A stretch of DNA of 54,277 bases from Bacteroidota bacterium. Lineage in GTDB: Bacteria > Bacteroidota > Bacteroidia > Bacteroidales > VadinHA17. Location: contig QKGI01000120.1 of assembly GCA_003250475.1 (NCBI GenBank), positions 1 through 54,277 on the forward strand, in the 5' to 3' direction. The translations under genes were made by a program, and so were the position numbers. Of the stretch, positions 18,878 to 28,475 are shown one piece after another; position 1 is the first letter of the stretch; each line of letters opens with the position of its first letter. The notes under the pieces were generated by a model, which was given only the letters and a program-made list of their open reading frames with translations, made no database searches and had not been told where the DNA came from.

Positions 18878-20161
18878 TCATTTACCTGTTGATTTAATAG
18901 TCCTTTTGCTACCGTTGTTTTTCTTACTGATGACAAGCTTATCAACAGTATTGCCGGCGGCATCAAAAGAAGTGTATTCCAGTTCGTTACCATTGACCCT
19001 TACAGATTGCCATGTCTGTGTGTTTGTCAGGCCTACATCCCACCATTTCTGTGCGTCCTGCCTGTATTGCTTGGCCCCGCTGACTGATACAACGTAAACC
19101 GTGCCATCACCTTTACCCCCATGCTCCTGACCTTCAGGCATCCCCGTTCCCCGGGCGTATGTATGATCATGACCGGTAAGCACCAGATCTACTCCATATC
19201 TGTCGAAGAGCGGTTTGAGAAGTTCTCTCAGAGTCCTGTTATCCCTGCTTGCAGATGTTGAGTAAACAGGATGATGAAATATCATAACAGTCCATTTGCA
19301 GGGGTTGTTTATAAGCAGTTCCTCAACCCATTTGGCCTGGGCCTGGGCATATCCGGTATCCCGCATCATCTCGTTCGAGTTCAATGCAATGATCCTTAAT
19401 CCTTCATAATCAACGCTGTAAGCTGTCTCTTCAAGGTCTGCCGGTCCATTCTCAGGAAGAGTGAACCCGGGTCTCCAGTACCGGTTAAGAACCCTCTTCT
19501 GCCTGTCAGCCGGATTTATATATTCGTGATTCCCCGGGGTCGCCAGCAGAGGCACCTCCGCGGTGATAAATCCCGCAGCCCTGTACCATTCACCCCATTC
19601 ATCGTCATGTAGCTTTGAGCCCGCTCCCCCGTCCACAAGGTCACCGGTGAAGACCATGAAGGCGGCATCCGGCACAGACCGGTAGGCCTGCCGGATAACC
19701 CTGGAGTATAATGATATGCTTCCCTGCGAATCGCCAAGGTACAGAAAAGTAAACGGCCGGGGACTGGCAGCAGCAGTGGTAAAGGTAAACCATTCGCTTG
19801 CGGCAGGTCCGGAACCGGCACAGTAAGCATATTGTGTCCCCGGGGTGAGCCCTGTAAAATAGACAGAATGGTACCTTGATACGTTACCGTCACCTGTGAT
19901 ATCTGTGTATGTACCGTTTACAGAAACGGATGAATCAGGAAGAAAAATTCCAGGCTGGTTTCGTGCGATCCGTGCGACCGATTCAGTGACCGATGTATCA
20001 GTTCTCCACGTAAGTGCCATTGAGACAGCAGGATCACCCTTCAGGTTAAGTACTATCCTGTCAGGCCTGGCTGAAGGGGGAAAACTTGAGACCTGCTCTT
20101 GTGCCGTCACATTGCAGGCAATCAGAAAGAGTGACAAAAAAGGAATCAAAAAGTATTTCAT
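18878..20161 (-). CDS. Purple acid phosphatase-like metallophosphoesterase, secreted
   Basis: From the Met at 20161 the protein is 427 residues and starts with a clear signal peptide (MKYFLIPFLSLFLIACNVTA). A fibronectin-like N-terminal domain (PDRIVLNLKGDPAVSMALTW) is typical of purple acid phosphatases. The metal ligands are visible in order: YLGDSQGS, VFTGDLVDGG, TPGNHEYI, IFHHPVYS and TGHDHTYARG. The frame extends 36 codons upstream, but that part has no signal-like sequence. It heads the minus-strand run that continues with the 5'-nucleotidase. Confidence 0.92.
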   Translation of the reverse strand: MKYFLIPFLSLFLIACNVTAQEQVSSFPPSARPDRIVLNLKGDPAVSMALTWRTDTSVTESVARIARNQPGIFLPDSSVSVNGTYTDITGDGNVSRYHSVYFTGLTPGTQYAYCAGSGPAASEWFTFTTAAASPRPFTFLYLGDSQGSISLYSRVIRQAYRSVPDAAFMVFTGDLVDGGAGSKLHDDEWGEWYRAAGFITAEVPLLATPGNHEYINPADRQKRVLNRYWRPGFTLPENGPADLEETAYSVDYEGLRIIALNSNEMMRDTGYAQAQAKWVEELLINNPCKWTVMIFHHPVYSTSASRDNRTLRELLKPLFDRYGVDLVLTGHDHTYARGTGMPEGQEHGGKGDGTVYVVSVSGAKQYRQDAQKWWDVGLTNTQTWQSVRVNGNELEYTSFDAAGNTVDKLVISKKNNGSKRTIKSTGK

Positions 20162-20247
20162 ATCTGGATTTAAATGAATAGCAAATATCATTTTCACGGG
20201 GTTGTAAAGATATTGAATTATTTCAATGCTGTATAAAGCCAGCGCGC

Positions 20248-20277
20248 TTGCGCTCCCATCACTTTTCACTATTTTTG
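20248..20277 (+). promoter_or_regulatory. Promoter of the DUF1343 gene, very close to its ATG
   Basis: TTG (20248-20250), a 19-nt spacer and TATTTTTG (20270-20277) fit the Bacteroidota vegetative promoter. The ATG is at 20285, only 7 nt after the -7 element, so the message would have almost no 5' leader. Confidence 0.6.
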
Positions 20278-20284
20278 CTGATCT

Positions 20285-21463
20285 ATGAAGACACTTTCAG
20301 GATTGGATGTTGCTGCTGCGCGGATGCCGGCAGAATTCCGCGGTAAAAAGCTTGGCATTCTCTGCCATTCATCAAGTATTACCTCAGATTTCCGGTTTAT
20401 TACCGAAGTTTTCGATGAAGACAGCGGCACAACTGTCGGGGCTCTGTTCGGGCCTCAGCACGGTCTCTCGGGCCAGACACAGGATAATATGATTGAGTGG
20501 GAAAGCACTACCCATCCGGTGCTGGGCATTCCCGTCTACAGTCTGTATGGTGAGCACAGGAAGCCCACACAGGAGATGCTGAGGGGGCTGGATATCCTTG
20601 TTGTTGACCTGCAGGATGTCGGCGCCCGTCTTTACACCTATATCTGGACTGTCAAGTTGTGCATGGAAGCCTGCGAGGAGGCAGGGATACCCCTTTATAT
20701 CCTTGACCGGCCAAATCCTATAGGAAAAATACAGGCTGACGGACCGGTGCTGAAGGAGGAATTTTTCACCTTTGTCGGGGGAGCCTCAATACCTCTCTGT
20801 CACCGTATGACGATGGGCGAGATGGCTGTCTGGATACGAGAGAAGCACATACCCGGGTGCGACCTTCACGTCATCAGGGCAGAGGGCTGGAGACGAAACT
20901 CCCTGTATGGTGAAACAGGTTTGCCATGGGTCATACCCTCCCCGAATATGCCCACACCTCAGACCACCCTGGTTTATCCGGGCACAGTGCTTACAGAAGC
21001 TCTCAACCTTTCAGAGGGCCGTGGCACAGTCATTCCCTTTGAGCTGCAGGGAGCCCCCTTCATCAACAGCGAGAAGTTACTTAAGGAGATGAGAAACAGG
21101 AAGCTGCCAGGGTGTAGCTTCCGTATACATGACTTCATTCCGACATTCCATAAATTCGCAGGCCAGTACTGCAGGGGTATTCAAATCCATGTAACTGATG
21201 CTGCGACCTTCAGGCCAGTGGTCACCGCCTTGCATCTTTACGATGCCATCATAAAAACCTCCCCCGGAGGGTCACTTACCTTCAATCCTCCCCCATATGA
21301 GTATGAATACCGTCTGATGCCGTTTGACATACTCTCGGGCGACAGCCGTATGCGGGAGGTCCTGGAGCAGGGCCTGCCTCTTGATGATGAGATATCAAGA
21401 TGGGATGCCTCTATCAGTGAGTTCACAGCTGAATTCAGTCACATGGCATTATACGGTGACTGA
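20285..21463 (+). CDS. DUF1343 protein, NamZ-like exo-N-acetylmuramidase family
   Basis: Characterised members of this family cleave N-acetylmuramic acid from the non-reducing end of peptidoglycan fragments. The 392 residues show the family features LFGPQHGLSGQTQDNM, VDLQDVGARLYTYIWT, LDRPNPIG and SPNMPTPQTTLVYPGTVL. No signal peptide is visible at the chosen start, so this copy is predicted to be cytoplasmic and may act on recycled wall fragments; many relatives are secreted. It is followed after one base by the TauE-like permease gene. Confidence 0.9.
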   Translation: MKTLSGLDVAAARMPAEFRGKKLGILCHSSSITSDFRFITEVFDEDSGTTVGALFGPQHGLSGQTQDNMIEWESTTHPVLGIPVYSLYGEHRKPTQEMLRGLDILVVDLQDVGARLYTYIWTVKLCMEACEEAGIPLYILDRPNPIGKIQADGPVLKEEFFTFVGGASIPLCHRMTMGEMAVWIREKHIPGCDLHVIRAEGWRRNSLYGETGLPWVIPSPNMPTPQTTLVYPGTVLTEALNLSEGRGTVIPFELQGAPFINSEKLLKEMRNRKLPGCSFRIHDFIPTFHKFAGQYCRGIQIHVTDAATFRPVVTALHLYDAIIKTSPGGSLTFNPPPYEYEYRLMPFDILSGDSRMREVLEQGLPLDDEISRWDASISEFTAEFSHMALYGD

Positions 21464-21464
21464 T

Positions 21465-22214
21465 ATGGTGACGGCAGGGAATATCATTGCACTGTCTCTG
21501 ATCATTTTCTTTGCCTCCGTGGTGAGAGGCTTTACGGGTTTCGGACTGGCACTGGTAGCCGTTCCGCTGATACAGTTTCTTCTGCCTGTATCCGATACTG
21601 CTGTCTTCATCGCCATGATCAACGCGATCTTCTCCCTCCTTTATTACCGCCGGTCAAGAGAGATCGTCAAGGGCCAGCCTCTGGGTACCATGGCGTTATG
21701 GACAGGGGTGGGTGTAGCAGCGGGAACCGTTATATTAAAATATGTAAATCCTGCCTATATCCAGCTCATCTGGGGACTGCTGATCATCTTTATTGTAATA
21801 GCACTCGTCAGGGGTTTCAGTTTCCGGATCCGGTCAGACAGATCAGCGATGACGCTCAGCGGCCTTTTTGGAGGAGTGCTCGCCGGTGCTACCGGGATCA
21901 CAGGACCGCCGGTGGCAATAATTCTCTCATCATTGAAAACCCCAAAGGATAAATTCAATGCCATTATTTCGATTTTCATATTCTTTGCCGTTTCATACGC
22001 TCTTGTGTTCTACCTGATATCCGGTCTCATCCGGACCGACACCGCTCTACTCGCCCTCTGCTCAGTTCCTGCCCTTCTTGCAGGACTGCATACGGGCGAC
22101 AGGCTCGTGGCCAGGATCAGCCAGAAAACATTCACGACAATTGTTTATGCCGTCCTGGTTATTATGGGTCTTATAACTCTTTTTAAGGGGTCGAAAGCCC
22201 TCTTCAATCTATGA
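21465..22214 (+). CDS. TauE/SafE-family membrane permease
   Basis: The family contains anion exporters for sulfite, sulfoacetate and related compounds. From the ATG at 21465 the 249 residues form about eight hydrophobic helices, beginning IIALSLIIFFASVVRGFTGFG, a family hallmark, with a second repeat motif at GLFGGVLAGATGITGPP. The start lies one base after the DUF1343 stop; a longer frame would overlap that gene heavily. The substrate cannot be read from the sequence. Confidence 0.88.
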   Translation: MVTAGNIIALSLIIFFASVVRGFTGFGLALVAVPLIQFLLPVSDTAVFIAMINAIFSLLYYRRSREIVKGQPLGTMALWTGVGVAAGTVILKYVNPAYIQLIWGLLIIFIVIALVRGFSFRIRSDRSAMTLSGLFGGVLAGATGITGPPVAIILSSLKTPKDKFNAIISIFIFFAVSYALVFYLISGLIRTDTALLALCSVPALLAGLHTGDRLVARISQKTFTTIVYAVLVIMGLITLFKGSKALFNL

Positions 22215-22238
22215 AACTAACTTATCTGCAAAGGGATA

Positions 22239-22856
22239 ATGTTGTTTACCGATACCTACAAGACCATTGACACCCGGTCACAGGGGCTTTTCAAAGACAG
22301 GGGAAGCAGGTTCATTGCCATTGCAATCCCGATAGTATCCCAGGAGGAGATAAAAGTCAGGCTTGAGGAACTGAGAAAAGAATATCATGATGCCAGGCAC
22401 CATTGCTACGCCTGGGTACTCTCTCCCGACAGGCAGGCCTGGCGTGTCAATGATGACGGTGAGCCTTCCGGCACTGCCGGCAGGCCTATCCTGGGTCAGA
22501 TCAATTCACGAGAACTGACAAATATCCTTATCGTGGTTATCCGGTATTTCGGAGGCACCCTCCTTGGTGTAAGCGGATTGATAAACGCATACAGAAGCGC
22601 AGCGGCTGATGCTCTTGACAAAGCAGCCATCATTGAAAGACACCTGGTTGAAAGCTGGCAGGTAACCTTCCCCTACATTGCCATGAATGACGTGATGAAG
22701 GTCCTGAAAGAAGAGGAATGTGGTCAGTCGGCACACGAATTCAGCGGTGATGAGGTGAATATAGAAATTTCCTTCAGGCAATCCCGGTCAGAACATATCA
22801 CAGGCAGGCTGAACAAAATATCCGGCCTGAAAATTAAGTGGCTTGCCACTGCCTGA
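22239..22856 (+). CDS. YigZ / IMPACT family protein
   Basis: The 205-residue protein has the hallmark motifs of the YigZ/IMPACT family: [23 protein letters not shown], and [17 protein letters not shown] followed by AYRSAA. The C-terminal part fits the small ferredoxin-like domain of these proteins. Its biochemical role in bacteria is not settled, although eukaryotic IMPACT acts in translation control. It follows the permease by 24 nt. Confidence 0.9.
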   Translation: MLFTDTYKTIDTRSQGLFKDRGSRFIAIAIPIVSQEEIKVRLEELRKEYHDARHHCYAWVLSPDRQAWRVNDDGEPSGTAGRPILGQINSRELTNILIVVIRYFGGTLLGVSGLINAYRSAAADALDKAAIIERHLVESWQVTFPYIAMNDVMKVLKEEECGQSAHEFSGDEVNIEISFRQSRSEHITGRLNKISGLKIKWLATA

Positions 22857-22912
22857 AGCACTAATTTTATCAATACTTTTAAACAGACCATACAATAGAG
22901 GAACAGTTGTTA

Positions 22913-22920
22913 TAACTTTG
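22913..22920 (+). promoter_or_regulatory. -7 element upstream of pyrB
   Basis: TAACTTTG matches TAnnTTTG, 30 nt before the pyrB ATG and after the end of the YigZ-family gene. The -33 partner is not clear. It supports separate transcription of pyrBI. Confidence 0.5.
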
Positions 22921-22950
22921 TTTCAAATCCTGTATCTAAAACATAACCCT

Positions 22951-23859
22951 ATGAAATCCAGAAGCTTAGTCTCAATCGATGATCTGACAACGGATGAGAT
23001 CATTAAGATACTCGGGCTTGCCGCTGAGTTTGAAAAGAATCCCATTCAGGACATTCTTCACGGCAAGGTTGTTGCAACGCTTTTCTTTGAGCCTTCAACG
23101 CGCACAAGGCTTAGCTTTGAAAGTGCCGTCAACAAACTGGGAGGCAAAGTAATAGGGTTCACTGACTCCTCAAGTTCAAGTGTTACGAAAGGAGAGACTC
23201 TTAATGATACTATCAGGACTGTCAATAACTATGCAGATCTTATTGTCATGCGTCACCCGATAGAAGGTAGTGCCCGCTATGCAAGCGAGATATCAACAGT
23301 ACCGGTGATTAATGCCGGTGACGGAGCCAACCAGCATCCCACACAGACGATGCTTGATCTTTATTCTATATTAAAAACGCAGGGAAGCCTTGACAACCTG
23401 AACATATGCATGGTAGGTGACCTCAAGTATGGCCGGACCGTTCATTCTTTACTGATGGCTATGTCAAGATGGAAGACATCATTCAATTTTGTGGCACCAG
23501 AGGAATTAATGATGCCTGATGAATACAAATTGTATCTGAGAAACCTCGGTCTTGATTATTACGAGACAGCAGACCTGAATGAGGTCATAAACATGGCAGA
23601 TATTGTCTACATGACCCGCGTTCAGCGCGAACGTTTTTCTGATCCGATTGAGTATGAGAAGGTAAAGAACGCCTATGTCCTGCATGATCATATGTTGAAT
23701 GAGACCAGGCCGGGGATGAAGATTCTGCATCCTCTTCCACGCGTAAATGAGATTAATACCGATGTTGATTCAAACAGCAAAGCCTACTATTTCGAACAGG
23801 CCCTTAACGGCGTGTACACCAGGCAGGCAATCATCTGCACATTACTGGGACTAAACTAA
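22951..23859 (+). CDS. pyrB: Aspartate carbamoyltransferase catalytic chain
   Basis: PyrB joins carbamoyl phosphate and aspartate in pyrimidine synthesis. From the ATG at 22951 the protein is 302 residues, the normal length. The carbamoyl phosphate site is [15 protein letters not shown], followed by [28 protein letters not shown] and HPLPRVNEI are the other family motifs. The frame extends 36 codons upstream but that part is not conserved-looking and overlaps the YigZ gene. pyrI follows after 6 nt. Confidence 0.98.
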   Translation: MKSRSLVSIDDLTTDEIIKILGLAAEFEKNPIQDILHGKVVATLFFEPSTRTRLSFESAVNKLGGKVIGFTDSSSSSVTKGETLNDTIRTVNNYADLIVMRHPIEGSARYASEISTVPVINAGDGANQHPTQTMLDLYSILKTQGSLDNLNICMVGDLKYGRTVHSLLMAMSRWKTSFNFVAPEELMMPDEYKLYLRNLGLDYYETADLNEVINMADIVYMTRVQRERFSDPIEYEKVKNAYVLHDHMLNETRPGMKILHPLPRVNEINTDVDSNSKAYYFEQALNGVYTRQAIICTLLGLN

Positions 23860-23865
23860 GAAACG

Positions 23866-24333
23866 ATGAAAAGCATAAATGATCCCAAGCAACTTCTTGT
23901 AAGCGCTATCGAGAGCGGCACAGTCATTGACCATATACCTGCCAGTACTCTCTTCAAGGTTATCAAGATACTGGGACTCGACAAGATCAGTAACCAGATC
24001 ACCTTTGGCACCAACCTTGACAGCAAGACTGACGGTAAAAAGGCAATTATTAAGATAGCCGGTAAATTCTTCGAAGATGATGATATAAACAGGATAGCCC
24101 TGGTGGCACCCAACGCGAAACTGAATATAATACATGACTACAAGGTCATCGAGAAACGTGTAGTCTCTGTGCCGGACACCATAACTGCCATAGCCAAATG
24201 CATGAATCCCAAGTGCATCACAAACTTCGAGAATGTGACCACCCGCTTCAGGGTCGTGTCAAAGAAGCCTGTCGCTCTTAAATGCCATTACTGCGAAAAG
24301 ATCACCGACCAGGAAAGGATGGAGATTATCTGA
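23866..24333 (+). CDS. pyrI: Aspartate carbamoyltransferase regulatory chain
   Basis: PyrI binds nucleotides and holds PyrB trimers together in the allosteric holoenzyme. The 155 residues have the N-terminal nucleotide-binding domain (AIESGTVIDHIPA, then KIAGKFF) and the C-terminal zinc domain with four Cys ligands in CMNPKC and CHYC. The presence of pyrI means that the enzyme is of the regulated E. coli type. Its 3' end overlaps the convergent DUF4293 gene by 8 nt. Confidence 0.97.
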   Translation: MKSINDPKQLLVSAIESGTVIDHIPASTLFKVIKILGLDKISNQITFGTNLDSKTDGKKAIIKIAGKFFEDDDINRIALVAPNAKLNIIHDYKVIEKRVVSVPDTITAIAKCMNPKCITNFENVTTRFRVVSKKPVALKCHYCEKITDQERMEII

Positions 24334-24781
24334 GACGGTCATATGATTTCACCCTGATGTCATCCCTGAGGATAGCACGGTAAGCGAGCCATGCAAGAAT
24401 GGCAGAGACGAGCGGGAAGACAGCCCTGACGGTCCATATGACAGTAACGTCTATCTTGCGGTCGAACATCAGGACATAAAAAGCCCCAAGAATTATTGTA
24501 CCCAGTGATAGAAGGATAACAAACATGGTGAACCTCATCTGCACCTGTCTCTTTCTGTAAAGGAAGATTGCAGTCAGCGCCAGTAGCGGAACAAGGGCAA
24601 GGATAACTGTCAACGGCCATATATGCTGAACAATCGTTCCCCCCTGTTCACCCAAACCTGTAAACGCAAGGCTGAAAACTGTACCTGTACCGTTGTTCAG
24701 CAATAACAGATCTCCTGTGAGCATCAGCCCGGAAAGGACAACCACAGCCAGCAGAAATAATGTCTGTACTCTCTGTATCAT
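24326..24781 (-). CDS. DUF4293 four-helix membrane protein
   Basis: From the ATG at 24781 this is a 151-residue protein that begins MIQRVQTLFLL, as DUF4293 proteins do, and has four hydrophobic helices (about 6-25, 50-72, 82-102 and 112-132) and a basic tail. The function of the family is unknown. A TTG four codons upstream abuts the DUF5916 stop and is less likely. It follows the DUF5916 gene closely and is probably co-transcribed. Confidence 0.8.
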   Translation of the reverse strand: MIQRVQTLFLLAVVVLSGLMLTGDLLLLNNGTGTVFSLAFTGLGEQGGTIVQHIWPLTVILALVPLLALTAIFLYRKRQVQMRFTMFVILLSLGTIILGAFYVLMFDRKIDVTVIWTVRAVFPLVSAILAWLAYRAILRDDIRVKSYDRLR

Positions 24782-24793
24782 ATTTTCTGACAA

Positions 24794-27316
24794 TTACTTA
24801 GAAGAGAATAATCTCCTGAAATTCTGGTAGTCAAGGTAGTATAAAATTTTCAAAGAAATACTGTTGGTCTGGGGCATTGAAAGGAGTTCTCCGAAATTAT
24901 CGAAACCGTTTCTTATAATTGTATCTCCCTCTGAAAATATTGCGTTCTTCCAAACCAGTGAGAGCTCGCTTCCCGGAGCAAAGCGCCAAGTGTAAACCAG
25001 GTCGATATTGAGATAGTTGGTATTGACGTCACTGTCTGGCATCTCAACATTTTCCGGCAGTTGGGTCAGGCTGCCGTCATCATTCAGCTTAAAATAGCTG
25101 TCGTCATAATCAGCGCGTGACCAGTAATGTCTCATCCTTAGTGTGAGGTATGAGTCTGAAGTAAATATCAGCGAACCGGAAAGGGTATTGGTCAAAGTAT
25201 TAACATCGCGTTTACCGAAGGTAATGTCACGTTCATTAAACAGTGAACGTGTCAGGTAGCCGATATCATTGTACATCCTGTCAACGGCCACCGAATAGTC
25301 AAATGAGAGCCGTCTGCTCACCTTGATCTCGGACTGAACTTCCCATGCATAGCCATACTGGCTGTAATCTGACCTGGCTCTGTAATACTCTGCCTCAGCC
25401 TGGAAATAGAGCTTTTTGCTCTTGTCTGTATCTCCCCTGAAGCCTGCCTCAAAAGCCGGTGGACGGTGGTAGTACATAGACATATCGCTGGTACGGGGTT
25501 CAAAGAAATCATCCTCTCCCCATGGAGTAAACCCGATATCAAGCGACAGTGACCAGTAATTCATTAGTATCAACATACCTCCCATGCTTATTCCCGCAGA
25601 GGTATAGACACGGGGTCTGAACAGTTGCTCATATTCAATCTCAAGTGAGGTACGGGTCGACATTATATGTCCAGAGGGCTCGTAGGTATTGAATGCAAAG
25701 TCCAGGGAATGTCCTATAAGGTTGTTTTTGCGCAGGTAACCCATGTCATTGGGGTCGTATTCATCACTGAGGACAGAGAGGTTGTAATCTGTCCGGAACC
25801 TGCCTCCCGTTTTTCCCGCATTGAAGTTCAGTGAATGACCCAGTGTTGCCGGTGACGATGAATAATATTTCTGGCTCAGGAACCCTCCCCCGGAAACTGA
25901 CCACAGCCGGTTAGCCGTCTTTAATAGCGCCTCAAACCCGGTAACGTTGGCAGTATAAGAATATTCATCCTGCTCTCCTTCCCTGATGACACTTGTGTTT
26001 ATGAGGCTTATGTATGAGTCGTTCCTCAGGGTCTGATCAAGCACGAGCATGTTGTAGTTGGTCAGTGGCTCGGTCTTGATGCGCCGTCTGGCTCCTGTCA
26101 GGGTGTCTTCCAGTTCTGCCCACACCCTGTTGGTCACGGCGTTAAAGAGACCTATCCCCAGCCCTCCTTTTGTTCTGCCCGAAATCTTTGTGGCGTTGAG
26201 AAGGCTCACCTCTGCCGGGTTATAGGTTACAACCTCATTTACTCCTGTTTCCTCATACACCTCACCGGAGAGATGGGGTATTCCTCCTATCCTTCTTGAA
26301 TAGAAAATGCCACCCTTGTTAAAGAGCTCGGTGCCTTCCATAAAAAAGGGCCGTCTCTCGTTATACTTCACCTCATATGGCGTCAGGTTCAGGATATGGT
26401 CATCTGATTGAACCTGTCCGAAATCGGGGATGAGTGTGGCATCAAGGGTAAAACTTTCAGATAATCCTAACTTCAGGTCCAGTCCCCCGTTATATGATGT
26501 ACCCATTCCCTGCTGATCCGAGACCTGCTCGAGATATCCTGACACGTACGGCACCAGTGATAACCTTACCGGCGGCCTGATGTCTCTTATTCCCGTCAGT
26601 TCACCCATGTGAGCGATAGTCGATCCAAATTCCCTGGTGACGTAGTTCCAGGAAGATGTCTCCCTGGTACGTCTTATCTCACGCCAGAAGTTTATGCCCC
26701 ATACCTGGTTTTCTGCACGTGGGAAGCGCAGGGCAGAATAGGGAATACGGATCTCAGCTACCCAGCCGTCCTGCGTTATACCGGTACGACTCTCCCATAC
26801 AGCATCCCAGGTATCATCATGGTGCCAGTTTTCACTGGTAGTAAGCTTGTTATCAATCTGGACATTCGATGCTGAAACCTTGAATACCTCACCGTTGAGG
26901 CCATCGTTAAACGGGGATATCTCAACGTAAAAGTGATCGGCATTTATATCCTGCTCGTCTCTCTGTCCAAGCTCAATAAAGATGCTGTCCGGATGGTCAT
27001 CAAACATCTTCGCTCCCAGGTACAATGCATCATTATCGTAAAGTATCCTGACCTCTGTCCGGTAAGATGAGGGTACGCCGTTAAAAGGACTATAAATAAT
27101 AAAATCAGTGCCAGGGGCAGCTTCCAGCCAGGTGTTCTCATCAAGCCTGCCGTCAATATTTATCCGCTCTGCCACCCTCACCGCCTCAACCTTTTTTTTC
27201 TCCCCTATGTCACGCGGCAGCAGTGTATAAGCCGCTGAATCTATGGCAGTAAAAAAAAGAAGAAGGAAAGTGAAGAGGCCTCTGCAAACCTTTGTTATTT
27301 TGAGATTGCTGTACAT
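24794..27316 (-). CDS. DUF5916 protein with N-terminal CBM9-like domain
   Basis: From the ATG at 27316 the protein is 840 residues, with a signal peptide (CRGLFTFLLLFFTAIDSAA). A carbohydrate-binding family 9-like domain follows at about 35-220 (RINIDGRLDENTW, ALYLGAKMFD, WVAEIRIPYSALRF). The rest (about 230-840) is the DUF5916 part, rich in alternating aromatic and polar strands and expected to form an outer-membrane beta barrel; the motif YNERRPFFMEGTELF is typical. Function is unknown; the domain order suggests binding of a ligand at the cell surface. The ATG at 27391 is too far upstream of the signal peptide. Confidence 0.85.
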   Translation of the reverse strand: MYSNLKITKVCRGLFTFLLLFFTAIDSAAYTLLPRDIGEKKKVEAVRVAERINIDGRLDENTWLEAAPGTDFIIYSPFNGVPSSYRTEVRILYDNDALYLGAKMFDDHPDSIFIELGQRDEQDINADHFYVEISPFNDGLNGEVFKVSASNVQIDNKLTTSENWHHDDTWDAVWESRTGITQDGWVAEIRIPYSALRFPRAENQVWGINFWREIRRTRETSSWNYVTREFGSTIAHMGELTGIRDIRPPVRLSLVPYVSGYLEQVSDQQGMGTSYNGGLDLKLGLSESFTLDATLIPDFGQVQSDDHILNLTPYEVKYNERRPFFMEGTELFNKGGIFYSRRIGGIPHLSGEVYEETGVNEVVTYNPAEVSLLNATKISGRTKGGLGIGLFNAVTNRVWAELEDTLTGARRRIKTEPLTNYNMLVLDQTLRNDSYISLINTSVIREGEQDEYSYTANVTGFEALLKTANRLWSVSGGGFLSQKYYSSSPATLGHSLNFNAGKTGGRFRTDYNLSVLSDEYDPNDMGYLRKNNLIGHSLDFAFNTYEPSGHIMSTRTSLEIEYEQLFRPRVYTSAGISMGGMLILMNYWSLSLDIGFTPWGEDDFFEPRTSDMSMYYHRPPAFEAGFRGDTDKSKKLYFQAEAEYYRARSDYSQYGYAWEVQSEIKVSRRLSFDYSVAVDRMYNDIGYLTRSLFNERDITFGKRDVNTLTNTLSGSLIFTSDSYLTLRMRHYWSRADYDDSYFKLNDDGSLTQLPENVEMPDSDVNTNYLNIDLVYTWRFAPGSELSLVWKNAIFSEGDTIIRNGFDNFGELLSMPQTNSISLKILYYLDYQNFRRLFSSK

Positions 27317-27608
27317 AATTATCGGTTGGGATCCGGACATAAAGATATTCCGCTCTGCGATAATACAGTCGTTCAGAAATGATATTAACAATAATTAACT
27401 GCCCTGGTATTCTCTCAAGGTGATGACAGTCACTTGACATTTTTTGTATTTTTACGGATTATTCGTTGTACCATGAAACATCCATCTCTGCCAGATTCGA
27501 CACTGTTTGCTGGACCAGAGAACAAAAACAGATAAGATTTAAACTTAAAACACAGTATTGTTCCGCCTAATACGGACAAACTTTTATCCTTATTAAATCA
27601 ACTTTATT

Positions 27609-28475
27609 ATGATAAAACAGACAGAACTAATAACCAATCCTGACGGATCAGTATTTCACCTGCACCTTCTGCCGGGGGATATTGCCGATAATATAATCAT
27701 AGTAGGTGACCCCGGGCGCGTCGAGATGATAGGCCAGCTGTTTGATTCGGTGCGTGTCCGCAAGAGCAACAGGGAATTCAGTACAGTTACGGGGAGCTAC
27801 CGTGATAAGGAGATCACGGTTATATCTTCAGGCATAGGGACGGATAATATAGACATTGTCATCAATGAGATAGATGCACTTGCAAATATCGACCTTTCAA
27901 CAGGCATAGCTGTTGAGGATCCCCGCTCTTTGACCTTCATCAGGCTGGGCACTGCCGGAGGTTTGCAGTCAGATCTCGCAGTCGGTTCATTCATTGCCAC
28001 AGCCAAGGCTGTCGGATTTGACGGTGTCCTGCATTTTTATGAAGGTTATGAATGGTGTCTTGACCACATGCTGGCAGATGCACTGGCTACTCATCTCGAG
28101 TGGCCTGACACCCTTGCCTATCCCTACGTTGTTGATGCTGATGCCACTCTTCTTGAAGAGATTGCCGAAGGAATGAACAGGGGAATCACCATTTCATCGC
28201 CTGGCTTCTATGGGCCGCAGGGCCGCCGTTTAAGGCTTGAACCCTTTGACAATGAATTAAACGATAACATAACTTCATTTCGTTTCAGGGGAGACAGGAT
28301 CACCAACTATGAGATGGAAAGCTCCGCCATTTACGGACTGGCAAAGCTTCTTAATCACAGGGCCCTGACAATATGCGTGGTGATAGGTAACCGCGTCACC
28401 GGTGAGTTCCTGAATGACTACAAGCCGGCAATCAGGTCACTGGCTCAGCAGGTACTCGACAATCTCAGCTCCTGA
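27609..28475 (+). CDS. Nucleoside phosphorylase, uridine phosphorylase-like
   Basis: The 288-residue protein belongs to the PNP/UDP phosphorylase family, which splits nucleosides with phosphate. The phosphate-binding VGDPGRVEMI, SSGIGTDNIDIV and LGTAGGLQ segments and the substrate motif TNYEMESSAIYGLAKLL are all present. The last motif favours the uridine phosphorylase branch, but the nucleoside cannot be fixed from the sequence. Its end overlaps the convergent wecB gene by 11 nt. Confidence 0.88.
   Translation: MIKQTELITNPDGSVFHLHLLPGDIADNIIIVGDPGRVEMIGQLFDSVRVRKSNREFSTVTGSYRDKEITVISSGIGTDNIDIVINEIDALANIDLSTGIAVEDPRSLTFIRLGTAGGLQSDLAVGSFIATAKAVGFDGVLHFYEGYEWCLDHMLADALATHLEWPDTLAYPYVVDADATLLEEIAEGMNRGITISSPGFYGPQGRRLRLEPFDNELNDNITSFRFRGDRITNYEMESSAIYGLAKLLNHRALTICVVIGNRVTGEFLNDYKPAIRSLAQQVLDNLSS

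Noticed and set aside
21324-21464. N-terminal extension of the TauE-like permease
   Set aside because: The extra 47 codons overlap the DUF1343 gene in another frame and have no membrane or signal character.
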